A stretch of DNA of 64,000 bases from Paraburkholderia dioscoreae. GTDB lineage: Bacteria; Pseudomonadota; Gammaproteobacteria; Burkholderiales; Burkholderiaceae. Within the stretch, counting starts at the first letter, position 1; every line of letters starts with the position of its first letter. The notes below the pieces were generated by a model. It had not been told where the DNA came from. It made no database searches and saw nothing but the letters and a program-made list of their open reading frames with translations. Both the position numbers and the translations under genes were made by a program. The DNA lies in contig NZ_LR699554.1 in NCBI RefSeq assembly GCF_902459535.1, positions 1,798,001-1,862,000 of the forward strand. Direction: 5' to 3'. Shown one piece after another: positions 35,166-43,469 of this stretch.

Positions 35166-36257
35166 TCACTCGCGAGATACCGCCGTGCTCGCCTGATCGC
35201 GAGCGAATTGTGCCGCGTAGCACTCCGGTTTGAAACGCACGCCGGTAATCCGGTCGCCGTGCGGCGCATGGCCAAGCCAACCCGACCAGCCAAGTCGCTG
35301 CGCGCCGCCTAGAATGGCCGGCGGCGCGCTCTGCGGCTTGAGGCGCAACTCCAGTTCCCACTCGAACTCATAGCCCATGAACGTCCTCACCCACTCCACC
35401 AGCCGTGGCAAGTCCGCGCCTTGCGGCGTGAAGCGCAAGTACGCGTCGATATCGAGCGGACCGACGACAACGCGGAAGGTGTGCTGACGGTCGGCCACCT
35501 GTTCACCGAGCAGCGCGCCCACCGTCATGGTCGAAGCGGCGCCCGGCTTGCCCAGATAACTGCGCTCGTCGCCATCGACGCTGATCCAGTTGAAGACATA
35601 CTCGTCGATTGCGACCGGCACGCCGAAGTAACGCTCAAGCGTCATGCGCAGGCCGTCTGGATTGCGCGCCTCCCGCACGAGGTGCGCCGAAGCGGATAGC
35701 CGCGCGTGCGGCGGCAGAGGGCCGTGGCCGATCTCACTGATGTCGAGGCCTGCGAGGCTCGCCACGTAAAACGAAAAACGCTCGTCGTCCGGCCGATCGA
35801 GTCCCGCGGCAGCCTGCGCGGATGCCCAGGCCCGATACAGCAGCGTCAGATAACGGTGGTGGAAGATATCGAGAAAATTGACGAGCGTGCTGTCATGCCG
35901 GCTCTGTTCGCGATCGCGTGCGATTTCGGTCACGTGAATCGGCAGCGGTCCGTTCGGTCCGAGCATACCGAGGCCGAACAGGCGCACCTTCAACCGTCCG
36001 TCCGCGTCGTGCGCGCTCGCGATCTCGCGCGGCGCGAAAAACAGGCTGGGTTGCTGCCCGAGACGGAACGGCTCCGCCCGAGGACGCGGCGCCGTTCCAA
36101 CCGGATCGATCCGCCGGTCGGCGCCGATGCGGCGCAGCAGTGCAAAAAACCCGTAGCGCCAGGGCTCGGACCGCAAGCGCTCGATCAGCGCCGATGACAG
36201 CGGCAGCGATGGCGACGCGCAAGGGGCCATCGCCTCGAAAGAGTCGCGCTCCATCAT
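35166..36257 (-). CDS. tssG: Type VI secretion baseplate protein TssG
   Basis: A 363-residue TssG (ImpH/VasB), which with TssF forms the wedge of the type VI secretion baseplate in the cytoplasm. Family landmarks are LRSEPWRYGFFALLRRIGAD, PFRLGQQPSLFFAPREIA, LGMLGPNGPLPIHVTEIA and LVNFLDIFHHRYLTLLYRAW. Full length by comparison with the family. The ATG at 36257 overlaps the tssF stop by 4 bp. No other tss gene is in the window. Confidence 0.95.
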   Translation of the reverse strand: MMERDSFEAMAPCASPSLPLSSALIERLRSEPWRYGFFALLRRIGADRRIDPVGTAPRPRAEPFRLGQQPSLFFAPREIASAHDADGRLKVRLFGLGMLGPNGPLPIHVTEIARDREQSRHDSTLVNFLDIFHHRYLTLLYRAWASAQAAAGLDRPDDERFSFYVASLAGLDISEIGHGPLPPHARLSASAHLVREARNPDGLRMTLERYFGVPVAIDEYVFNWISVDGDERSYLGKPGAASTMTVGALLGEQVADRQHTFRVVVGPLDIDAYLRFTPQGADLPRLVEWVRTFMGYEFEWELELRLKPQSAPPAILGGAQRLGWSGWLGHAPHGDRITGVRFKPECYAAQFARDQASTAVSRE

Positions 36258-38149
36258 GCCGCGCCGCGCGTGCCCATACGCACCGGCCAGCGCGCGACGC
36301 AACCGCGCTGCATGGAATGCAATTCGGTTTGCGTGAACGCATTGATGGACGCGTGGCGTGCGAGAAAGTGTTCGAGAATCAGGCCGAACAGATAAGGGCT
36401 GGTCCCCGAAAATCCGGTTTCGTCCACCGTCAATACGCACTCCACCCCGCGGCCGAACACGAGCACGCCGCTGCCCGGCAGCTTGCGCGTGACAGGCCGC
36501 GTTTTTACGCCGACGAGACTTTCCGCCTGCCGGCGATGGTCCGTTGCGTCGTCCGTCAGGAACAGCCGCAACAGATCGCGCAGCCCCTGACCGCCGGCGC
36601 GGTGATCGAGATCGTCGAGCGGCAGGTAGTTGAAGTTCAGTTGGCGGATCAACCGCCATGCCATCTCGCGCTCCGCGTAGGGCGCTTTGGGAGCCGTGGG
36701 CGCGCGAACCAGCCCGATGCTCGCGAACGGACCGCTCCCGGCGAGTTCCAGATCGTTCATGCCGTTGCGCGGCACGAGACTGGACAAATCCCGGTTGGTG
36801 GCCAGCGCGGCAACCGAGAGATAGCGAAGCTCTTCGCGATACGGCGCGTCATGCTGATCGACGAGCGACACGTACACCTCCGTGCCGATGTACTGCGTAC
36901 GCGTACCGTGGCGGCGGGCCGAATCGGAGATCAAACGGCGTTCGCGTCGCGTGGAAAAGTAGCGCCCGTAATTACCCTCGTCATTGTTGAGCGACTGATA
37001 CAGCGGCCGGAATTCGAACTCGCCGGATTCCGCGCAGGTCTGCCCTTTGAGCGACTCGACGCAGAAAACTTCGTAGTCCAACGGAGCGGTGCGATCCGGA
37101 ATCACCCTGAACTCGGTTTGCGCGCCGCTCAACGCAATGCTGTCCATGCGCATTGAAAACAGATTGATCAACGGCGTGCAGAACAGAGCGAAGCACGACG
37201 CGTCCACCAGATTCACGAGCCGCCCAGGTGCGCGCTCCAGCAGCACGACAATCTCGACTTCCTGGCCCTTCACGCGGCGAAAACCCGCGTCGAGCCCGGT
37301 CAGCGTAAAAAAGTAGAAACGGCCCGGACACGCAAAGTACTCCTGCAACAGGTTGTGGCCGTGAAACCTGGACCACGCCAGCGGCAGCAGTCCCTGAGCG
37401 GGGCCAAGTCCTTCGTGCGCCACCGCGTCGCCCGACACTACCGAAAGCATTCCCCCGGCTCCGGCGGATTCGAATTCGCCGGGCGCACCCGTAATCGACA
37501 CCACGCTTGCCGTGTGCAGCAATTCGAAGACATGCGATGCAATCTGCTCGTCGCCCGTCAAATAGATGGGCAGCCTGTCCAGGCCCCGCAGCCCGGCAAT
37601 GTCCATTCCGTTGACCGTGCGCAACCGCAGCCGAAGCGCGCCGCGCACCTCGGTACTCGCCGGCACGTAACGAGCGAGCGCGGGCATGTTCTGCGGAATA
37701 TCGGTTAGCCGCGCTTCGACGATTTCGAGCGGATAGAGCATGACTTCCTGGCCATTCTGAAAACGGCAAGCCGTGTTTTCGCCATGCGCCAGCCGCGATG
37801 TGAATGTCGAACCGCGAGGCACCCGAAAGCCTTCCGCCGAATCGCCTTCTTTATGCCCAGGAAAGAAACGCGCAACCGCCATGGACGGCGTGGGTGCGAC
37901 GTAGTTCGGATACAGCACTTCCAGCAGCCGCGCGGTGAAGCGCGGAAACTCCGCGTCCAGCTTGATCTGCATGCGCGCCGCCATGAAACAGAACGACTCG
38001 ATCAGGCGCTCCACGTACGGGTCGGCCACATCGCCCGCCTGCATGCCCAGGCGCCGGGCAATCCTGGGATGAGCCTGCGCGAACTCGCCGGCGAGTTCAC
38101 GCATATAGACCAACTCCTGGTTGTAGTAGTCGAGCAGTCGGGAATCCAT
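36254..38149 (-). CDS. tssF: Type VI secretion baseplate protein TssF
   Basis: A 631-residue TssF (ImpG/VasA). The N-terminus LLDYYNQELVYMRELAGEFA, then DPYVERLIESFCFMAARMQI and LLEVLYPNYVAPTPSMAVAR, is diagnostic, as is LVNLVDASCFALFCTPLINL. The protein appears intact. It begins a two-gene unit with tssG. The usual upstream tssE, tssB/C and hcp genes are absent; instead a noncoding AT-rich region with two palindromes precedes it. Confidence 0.96.
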   Translation of the reverse strand: MDSRLLDYYNQELVYMRELAGEFAQAHPRIARRLGMQAGDVADPYVERLIESFCFMAARMQIKLDAEFPRFTARLLEVLYPNYVAPTPSMAVARFFPGHKEGDSAEGFRVPRGSTFTSRLAHGENTACRFQNGQEVMLYPLEIVEARLTDIPQNMPALARYVPASTEVRGALRLRLRTVNGMDIAGLRGLDRLPIYLTGDEQIASHVFELLHTASVVSITGAPGEFESAGAGGMLSVVSGDAVAHEGLGPAQGLLPLAWSRFHGHNLLQEYFACPGRFYFFTLTGLDAGFRRVKGQEVEIVVLLERAPGRLVNLVDASCFALFCTPLINLFSMRMDSIALSGAQTEFRVIPDRTAPLDYEVFCVESLKGQTCAESGEFEFRPLYQSLNNDEGNYGRYFSTRRERRLISDSARRHGTRTQYIGTEVYVSLVDQHDAPYREELRYLSVAALATNRDLSSLVPRNGMNDLELAGSGPFASIGLVRAPTAPKAPYAEREMAWRLIRQLNFNYLPLDDLDHRAGGQGLRDLLRLFLTDDATDHRRQAESLVGVKTRPVTRKLPGSGVLVFGRGVECVLTVDETGFSGTSPYLFGLILEHFLARHASINAFTQTELHSMQRGCVARWPVRMGTRGAA

Positions 38150-38333
38150 CGGCGGTTTTGCGTTGTTCTCGTGGTGGACGCCTGGACACGGCTTGTGCGT
38201 CGCGCGAATTGTCTATCCGCATGCGAATGCGTGATGTCGGTTCGATCAATCGTTGCGGCATTCTTACCTGGCGCCTGAAAGCATTCAATCTGCGTGGGCC
38301 GGAAACCATCATCGATTAGTGGAAGAAAGCATG

Positions 38334-38346
38334 TGTGCCGGGCACA
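38334..38346. promoter_or_regulatory. Perfect 13-bp palindrome
   Basis: TGTGCC-G-GGCACA, located about 190 bp upstream of the tssF start. Candidate operator for a dimeric regulator. Confidence 0.45.
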
Positions 38347-38373
38347 TCCTCATAATGGAAATTGTTATGGAAT

Positions 38374-38395
38374 GTTAATTTTCTCGAAAATTAAC
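38374..38395. promoter_or_regulatory. 22-bp AT-rich palindrome
   Basis: GTTAATTTTC and its exact complement GAAAATTAAC are separated by TC. It lies in the AT-rich patch 225 bp upstream of tssF. Candidate operator. Confidence 0.5.
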
Positions 38396-38464
38396 GAACG
38401 ACAGGTCGATGTCTGACCGATGCGAGCGTGAGAGCGCTGACGCACCGATTGCGCTGCAAGCAGG

Positions 38465-38497
38465 ATGAAAACGAAAACGCCCGGAGCGGAACGCTCC
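38465..38497 (-). terminator. Probable terminator for the small secreted-protein gene
   Basis: On the minus strand GGAGCG-TTC-CGCTCC forms a short GC stem, followed by GGGCGTTTTCGTTTTC. It lies about 85 bp beyond the stop codon at 38582. Confidence 0.4.
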
Positions 38498-38581
38498 AGG
38501 CTTCATGCAGCTCCGGCATACGTAGCGGCCTCAACCGGAAACGCCTCACGGCGCGCGGTTACGCTGCGTCAGGTGTTACCG

Positions 38582-38881
38582 TCATTGTCCCTTCGTGTCG
38601 CTGCTGGCGTCGGCGCCCGGCATATTGGTGGTGTCGGTAGCAGGCTTGGTCGCCTTCGACTTCTTCATATGGTGCGTTCTGGTCGACTTCGAATGCGCCA
38701 TTGCACCCGAGGCCTGCATGTCGCCGCCTTCGCGAGTTGTACCGACCGTGGTACCTCCGTTCGGATCGCTGCCGGCCGGGCCGCCGCCACCGCCGCCGCT
38801 GCCCTGAGCCATCGCGAGCGAGGAAGCGGCGAGCAAGGTCGAGATGAGCAGTACGTTCCGGGTTCTGTTTCTGATGTTCAT
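38582..38881 (-). CDS. Small secreted hypothetical protein, Gly-rich then basic
   Basis: A 99-residue protein. A signal peptide (MNIRNRTRNVLLISTLLAAS, cleavage probably after AMA) is followed by a glycine tract (QGSGGGGGGPAGSDPNGG), a Thr/Ser region and a basic His/Lys cluster (HHMKKSKATKP). No domain is recognised, and it appears unstructured. The ATG at 38881 has GGAGAG upstream. A -24/-12 promoter is 82 nt before the start. Periplasmic or secreted. Confidence 0.8.
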   Translation of the reverse strand: MNIRNRTRNVLLISTLLAASSLAMAQGSGGGGGGPAGSDPNGGTTVGTTREGGDMQASGAMAHSKSTRTHHMKKSKATKPATDTTNMPGADASSDTKGQ

Positions 38882-38961
38882 GACTCTCTCCAGTTCGAAA
38901 AAAAGAAGCGGGTTGCGCCGACTAAACAGCCAGCCCGACACGCATACCTCGTCGTCTTTTC

Positions 38962-38977
38962 AGCAAGCGCTGTGCCG
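38962..38977 (-). promoter_or_regulatory. Sigma-54 promoter for the small secreted-protein gene
   Basis: Minus-strand CGGCACAGCGCTTGCT has GGCAC at -24, TTGCT at -12 and GG-N10-GC. It shares the core AGCGCTTGCT with the esterase and DUF2934 promoters. It also lies just beyond the stop end of the hybrid kinase gene. Confidence 0.65.
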
Positions 38978-39030
38978 CGAGTCATGAAACGCTTCGAACA
39001 TGCGACGCCGCACGCCGCGGCCCGCGAGCC

Positions 39031-41199
39031 TTACGGTTCGCAAACCACCAATGCGTGCAGTTCGTCGATATTGAAAGGCTTGGCGAGAATCGCCACCCCT
39101 AGCCGCCGCGCGCGTTCGAGTTCGTCGGCGTAGCCGGTCATCAATGCGATCCTCTGCGACGGCCACGCGTTGCGCACTTTCTCCGCGAGGTCGATACCGT
39201 TGAGCTTGCCCGGCATCTGGATATCGGAGAGCACGAGTTCGAAGCGCGCGCCGGCCGCGAGCACGTCGAGCGCCTGATCGGCGGTCGGCTCGTGGCGCAC
39301 CTCGCAGCCGAAGGTTTCCAGCACCGCCGCGACGCCCGCGGCCACTTCCTCGTTGTCCTCCACCAGCAGCACGACACCGCTCGGAGCAGGTGTGGGCGCT
39401 TGCGCCATTTCGACAGCCGTCGCCGGCGCTTTCTTGCGTTCGTGATATCGCGGCAAATACAGCCTGACCGTCGTGCCGCTGCCGGGCACGCTCTCGATCT
39501 TTGCCGTGCCGCCAGCCTGTTCGCACATGGAGAGCACCTGCGCGAGGCCGAGGCCCGTGCCCGAGCCGCGCAGCTTGGTGGTGAAGAGCGGCTCGAAGGC
39601 ACGCCGCGCGACGGCTTCAGGCATGCCTTCGCCGTCGTCGGTACAGGCAATCAGTACGTATTCGCCGTCGGGCAGCAAGGTATCGCTACCGACCAGCCGG
39701 TTGTTCTGACAACGAATCACGAAGCGCCCGCCGCACGGCATCGCGTCGCGCGCGTTGACGGCCAGGTTCACGATCGCGAATTCGAGGTCGGTCGGGTCCG
39801 CCAGCACCTGCCAGATGTCGTCGACCACGTTCAGCGCCAGTTCCACCTTATCGCCGAGCGCCGCATCGATTAGCGGCGCAGCAGCGGGCAGCCACGCGGC
39901 GAGATCGAGCGGCTGCTGTTTGAGCGGCTGCTTGCGCGCCACGCTCAGCAGGCGCCGCGTGAGCGATTCAGCCGTGGCGGTGGCGCGCTCCACCGCGAGC
40001 ACTTCCTTCTCCACGTTGTTGAAACGCTTGAGCCGCGCGAGCTCCGAGTTGGCGGACACCACCATCAGCAGATTGTTGAAGTCGTGCGCGACATTCGCGA
40101 CGAGATTGCCGAGCGCGCCCATGCGTTGCAATTGCCGGCTGGCGGCTTCGGCCGACAGACGCATGGCCACTTCGCCCTGCCAGCGTTCCCACGCGCGGCG
40201 CTCCCCTTCCAGCTGACGCAGCGAGTAGAGCACCAGCAGCCAGATGGCGATACAGGGCACGGCCGTCAGTGCCGCGATCATCATGAAGTGCCGCCGCCAC
40301 GCTGTCCCAATCGACGAAGTCGCGTACGCGCTTATCACATAGAGCGGATAGTCGCCGACGCGGCGGAACGCCAGCAGGCGCTCCACGCCATCCACCGTCG
40401 AATTCAGGCGAACGTGGCCGACCAATTGTCTGTCACGCAGCGCCTGAGCAAATTTGCTGTGCGGACTGGGCTTCGAGCCCGCCGGCCAAGGTGGATAGCG
40501 CACCAGCAGGTTGCCGTCCTGGCGATACAGGCCGAGCACCAACGACGAATCGCCGTTCGTCAGTTCGCGATAGAAGCGTGAAAAGTACGCTTGGCGCAGC
40601 GCCACCGAGACTACGCCGAGAAACTGACCCCCGGCGTCCGAGCGCCCTGTCGCGGTGGTGAACACATTGGTCTGTGACAGCGGCCCGAACATGGGCAGCG
40701 AGAAATACGGCTGCGGACGCATCGCCTTAGCCGAGACGAAGTCTTCGCGCTGACCGATCGAGATGGCAGGCGCGGGAAAAGCGCGGCTCGACACCAGCAG
40801 ATCACCTTTCGCCCCGAGCAGATAGATCGACGACACCTGCGGAAAGTCACCGCCGATTTCGCGCAGACGCTCATGCAAGGTGGCTTCATGTGCGCGAATC
40901 TGTGCGTCGTCCTCGTTGCCGAGCAACTCCACGATGCGCGATGACATCTGCTGGTTGAGGTCCAGCACCTTGACGGCCTGTTCCTCGGCGACGCGCGCGA
41001 GCCGGTCGATCATGTCGTCTGAATCGGCGATCCGGCGCTGGTAATCGAAATAGCCGTAGCCCGCGAGACAGATCAGCGGAAACACAATCGAAACCGCGAG
41101 CACGATCAGAAGCATGCGCCGCGTTGCCGCGAAATTGCGCGACGGCATGGGGACGTCGACTGCGACTCGTTCCGCACGCTGCACGGTCAAGATCTCCAC
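39031..41199 (-). CDS. Hybrid sensor histidine kinase/response regulator
   Basis: A 722-residue membrane kinase. TM1 is at about 28-50, a periplasmic dCache-like sensor region follows (about 51-300) and TM2 at about 305-328. The dimerisation helix carries His372 in NVAHDFNNLL. The ATPase domain shows NLAVNARDAM, DDGEGMP and GSGTGLGLAQV. A receiver domain at about 598-720 has GVVLLVEDNEEVA and the phosphoacceptor in LVLSDIQMPG. No separate regulator gene is adjacent. A soluble partner for phosphorelay is unknown. Confidence 0.95.
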   Translation of the reverse strand: MEILTVQRAERVAVDVPMPSRNFAATRRMLLIVLAVSIVFPLICLAGYGYFDYQRRIADSDDMIDRLARVAEEQAVKVLDLNQQMSSRIVELLGNEDDAQIRAHEATLHERLREIGGDFPQVSSIYLLGAKGDLLVSSRAFPAPAISIGQREDFVSAKAMRPQPYFSLPMFGPLSQTNVFTTATGRSDAGGQFLGVVSVALRQAYFSRFYRELTNGDSSLVLGLYRQDGNLLVRYPPWPAGSKPSPHSKFAQALRDRQLVGHVRLNSTVDGVERLLAFRRVGDYPLYVISAYATSSIGTAWRRHFMMIAALTAVPCIAIWLLVLYSLRQLEGERRAWERWQGEVAMRLSAEAASRQLQRMGALGNLVANVAHDFNNLLMVVSANSELARLKRFNNVEKEVLAVERATATAESLTRRLLSVARKQPLKQQPLDLAAWLPAAAPLIDAALGDKVELALNVVDDIWQVLADPTDLEFAIVNLAVNARDAMPCGGRFVIRCQNNRLVGSDTLLPDGEYVLIACTDDGEGMPEAVARRAFEPLFTTKLRGSGTGLGLAQVLSMCEQAGGTAKIESVPGSGTTVRLYLPRYHERKKAPATAVEMAQAPTPAPSGVVLLVEDNEEVAAGVAAVLETFGCEVRHEPTADQALDVLAAGARFELVLSDIQMPGKLNGIDLAEKVRNAWPSQRIALMTGYADELERARRLGVAILAKPFNIDELHALVVCEP

Positions 41200-41360
41200 G
41201 AAAGGTCAACATCGCTCAGGGATAGCACGTCACGAGATGTATCGCTCGCGGTCGTGCGCTATTTCCATATCCCGGAATTTACCGCACTTCAGCGCTTCTC
41301 CATAGCGTGGCCGGCAAGCGGCGGCGGGAGAAACCGCGCTTGTTGCGGGCGCTTGCGTTT

Positions 41361-41376
41361 GGGCACATGGATTGCT
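41361..41376 (+). promoter_or_regulatory. Sigma-54 promoter for the Rieske-FAD reductase
   Basis: GGGCACATGGATTGCT has GGCAC and TTGCT with GG-N10-GC spacing. It is 109 nt before the start codon of the reductase gene. Confidence 0.6.
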
Positions 41377-41483
41377 GCAGCACGGGAATTCAGCAGGTTG
41401 AAAGGCGTTCTGCCAATGCGCACTCCGTTGCGCGCGATATGCCGCCTGCGCCGTCACCTTTCATTGTCCGTGAGGAGCCCGCC

Positions 41484-43049
41484 ATGCCCACGATTGCCCG
41501 ACGCGTCGCCCAGCTATCGCAATTGCGATCGGACCGCGCCGAGCGCGTCGTGGTGGACGGCGAGCCCATTCTGCTGGTACGCGACGGCGACACGGTACAC
41601 GCCTATTCCGCCGACTGCCCGCATGCCGGCGCACCGCTGGAAGAAGGCGCGCTGTGTCACGGCCGGATCATCTGCCCGTGGCACAAAGGGACGTTCGACG
41701 TCTCTACCGGCAACGTGCTCGAACCGCCCGCACTGGTTGCGCTCGACCGCTACCCCGCAGTCGTCGCGGGCGACGATGTGATGGTCACGCCGGAAAAACT
41801 GCCTCAACCGGTGCGCAACGCGAGTGCGCAGGAACCGCATTACGTAGTGATCGGCGCGGGCGCGGCAGGCGCGGCGGCTTGCGCGACCTTGCGCGAGTGC
41901 GGTTTTGGCGGCCGCATCACGCTGATCGGCGCGGAACCGCATGCGCCCTACGACCGCACCGCGTTAAGTAAATTCGTCCCGCCCGGTGAAATGTCCGCCG
42001 ACGATGTGCCGCCGCTTCTTGCGCCCGATTGGCTCGCGCGCCATGACGTCGAGCGGATCGTCGCGAAAGTCGCGCGACTCGATGTGCCCGCCCGCACGAT
42101 TCATTTCGAAACCGGCGGCCAACTGACTTACGACACCGCGTTGCTCGCCACCGGCAGCGTGCCGAAGCAGCCGCCGATTCCGGGCGTCGAACTCGGCGGC
42201 GTGCACGTGCTGCGTAGCCTCGACGACGCCGCCGCCCTTGTGGACGCAATCGGCGACGATGCCGGGCAAACCCGGGTGGCGATTCTCGGCAGTAGTTTTA
42301 TCGGACTCGAAACGGCTTCCGCGTTACGCAAACGCGGCACGCCGGTAACCGTGATATCGCCGGAAAAAGTGCCGTTCGCGAAGCAGTTCGGTGAACGCGC
42401 CGGCGCCATGTTCCGTGAGCTTCACGAACGCAATGGCGTGGTGTTCCGTTTCGAGGCGAAGGTCGCCTCGCTCGAAGGCGACGAAGGCAACGTGCACGAA
42501 GTGATGCTCGAGAACGGCGCGCATGTCGAGGCCGACCTCGTTCTGTTGGGCACGGGCGTCGCGCCGGCCACCGGCTTTGTGGAAGGACTGCCGCTGCAAA
42601 AGGACGGCGGCGTGATCGTCAACGCAGGCATGCAGGCCGCGCCGGGTCTCTATGCGGCGGGCGACATCGCGGCGTTTCCATTGCACGAGGATCAGGAACC
42701 GGTGCGTATCGAACACTGGCGCGTCGCGCAGCAACATGCGCGCGTTGCCGCGGAAAACATGTGCGGCGCGCGCCATCGCTACAGCGGCGTGCCCTATTTC
42801 TGGACCTATCACTTCGGCAAACGCTTCGAATATCTCGGCCATGCGAGCGAGTGGGACGAGATCGTAACGGACGGCGAACTGGATCGCCAGCAATTCGTCG
42901 CGCTTTATCTCAAGGACGACAAGGTGGTCGCCGTACTGGCCTGCGAACGCGAGGCGCAGACCGCGCGCCTGATCGATGCGATGGGCCGTGGCGTGTCGCG
43001 CGCGGATGCGCTGGCGATTATCAGCGACGCATCGTGCGTCGCGCAATGA
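41484..43049 (+). CDS. FAD-dependent oxidoreductase with N-terminal Rieske domain (AIF-like)
   Basis: A 521-residue fusion. The Rieske [2Fe-2S] domain (about 1-105) has the ligands Cys45-His47 in CPHAG and Cys64-His67 in CPWHKG. A pyridine nucleotide-disulfide reductase-type FAD/NAD module follows: YVVIGAGAAGAAACATLREC, TALLATGSVPKQPPIPG, RVAILGSSFIGLETASALRK and GLYAAGDIAAFPL. A C-terminal reductase domain (about 410-521) completes it. It is like AIF/ferredoxin reductases that feed electrons to oxygenases, and no oxygenase gene is adjacent. The ATG at 41484 follows GAGGAG. Confidence 0.95.
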   Translation: MPTIARRVAQLSQLRSDRAERVVVDGEPILLVRDGDTVHAYSADCPHAGAPLEEGALCHGRIICPWHKGTFDVSTGNVLEPPALVALDRYPAVVAGDDVMVTPEKLPQPVRNASAQEPHYVVIGAGAAGAAACATLRECGFGGRITLIGAEPHAPYDRTALSKFVPPGEMSADDVPPLLAPDWLARHDVERIVAKVARLDVPARTIHFETGGQLTYDTALLATGSVPKQPPIPGVELGGVHVLRSLDDAAALVDAIGDDAGQTRVAILGSSFIGLETASALRKRGTPVTVISPEKVPFAKQFGERAGAMFRELHERNGVVFRFEAKVASLEGDEGNVHEVMLENGAHVEADLVLLGTGVAPATGFVEGLPLQKDGGVIVNAGMQAAPGLYAAGDIAAFPLHEDQEPVRIEHWRVAQQHARVAAENMCGARHRYSGVPYFWTYHFGKRFEYLGHASEWDEIVTDGELDRQQFVALYLKDDKVVAVLACEREAQTARLIDAMGRGVSRADALAIISDASCVAQ

Positions 43050-43184
43050 TCGAGGTGAACGCAAGAGAAGCGCGGCAAAAAACCGCGCAGAACTACAGCA
43101 CCCCATGTAAGAAACACCCGGATCGGCCGGCGTGCTTTACCACGCTGACCCGATGATGACTCAATGACCTGAAGGAGAAACGTT

Positions 43185-43367
43185 ATGACAGATAACAAGG
43201 AAAAGCACCCGCACTCGAACAAGAGCGAAAAGCAGATCGACCGGGAGGTCGAAGACAGCTTCCCCGCAAGCGACCCGCCTTCCACCGGCGGCACCACGAA
43301 GATCGTCCCGGACAAGGACGCCGCTTCGCAAGACAGGTCGGCGACCAAGAAACCAGCCGGCCATTAA
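43185..43367 (+). CDS. Small conserved hydrophilic protein (EDSFPASDPP motif)
   Basis: A 60-residue, highly charged protein with the conserved core EVEDSFPASDPPSTGGTTKI. Small proteins with this motif are widespread in Proteobacteria but have no assigned role. It has no hydrophobic segment. A GAAGGAGAAACGTT leader supplies a strong ribosome site, and a good intrinsic terminator follows, so it is an independent transcription unit. Confidence 0.85.
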   Translation: MTDNKEKHPHSNKSEKQIDREVEDSFPASDPPSTGGTTKIVPDKDAASQDRSATKKPAGH

Positions 43368-43390
43368 GCCCCGCTGAAGCGCATGTGAAT

Positions 43391-43421
43391 CGCCCGGACG
43401 CACTAGGTTCGGGCGGTTTTT
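43391..43421 (+). terminator. Intrinsic terminator after the small conserved protein
   Basis: CGCCCGGAC and GTTCGGGCG form a 9-bp stem with one G-U pair around a 7-nt loop, followed by G and TTTTT. It is 24 bp after the stop and before the efflux operon. Confidence 0.85.
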
Positions 43422-43469
43422 CTCTCCCTACGCAACGCTAACCCTTCTGGACGACGGGAACGAACCGCC

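Larger units (their letters stand above)
38150..38464. other. AT-rich regulatory region upstream of tssF
   Basis: A patch at about 38340-38400 is much richer in A+T than the rest of the window. It contains two palindromes annotated separately. Such AT-rich promoters are often H-NS/MvaT-type silencing targets. No gene is recognised. Confidence 0.5.
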
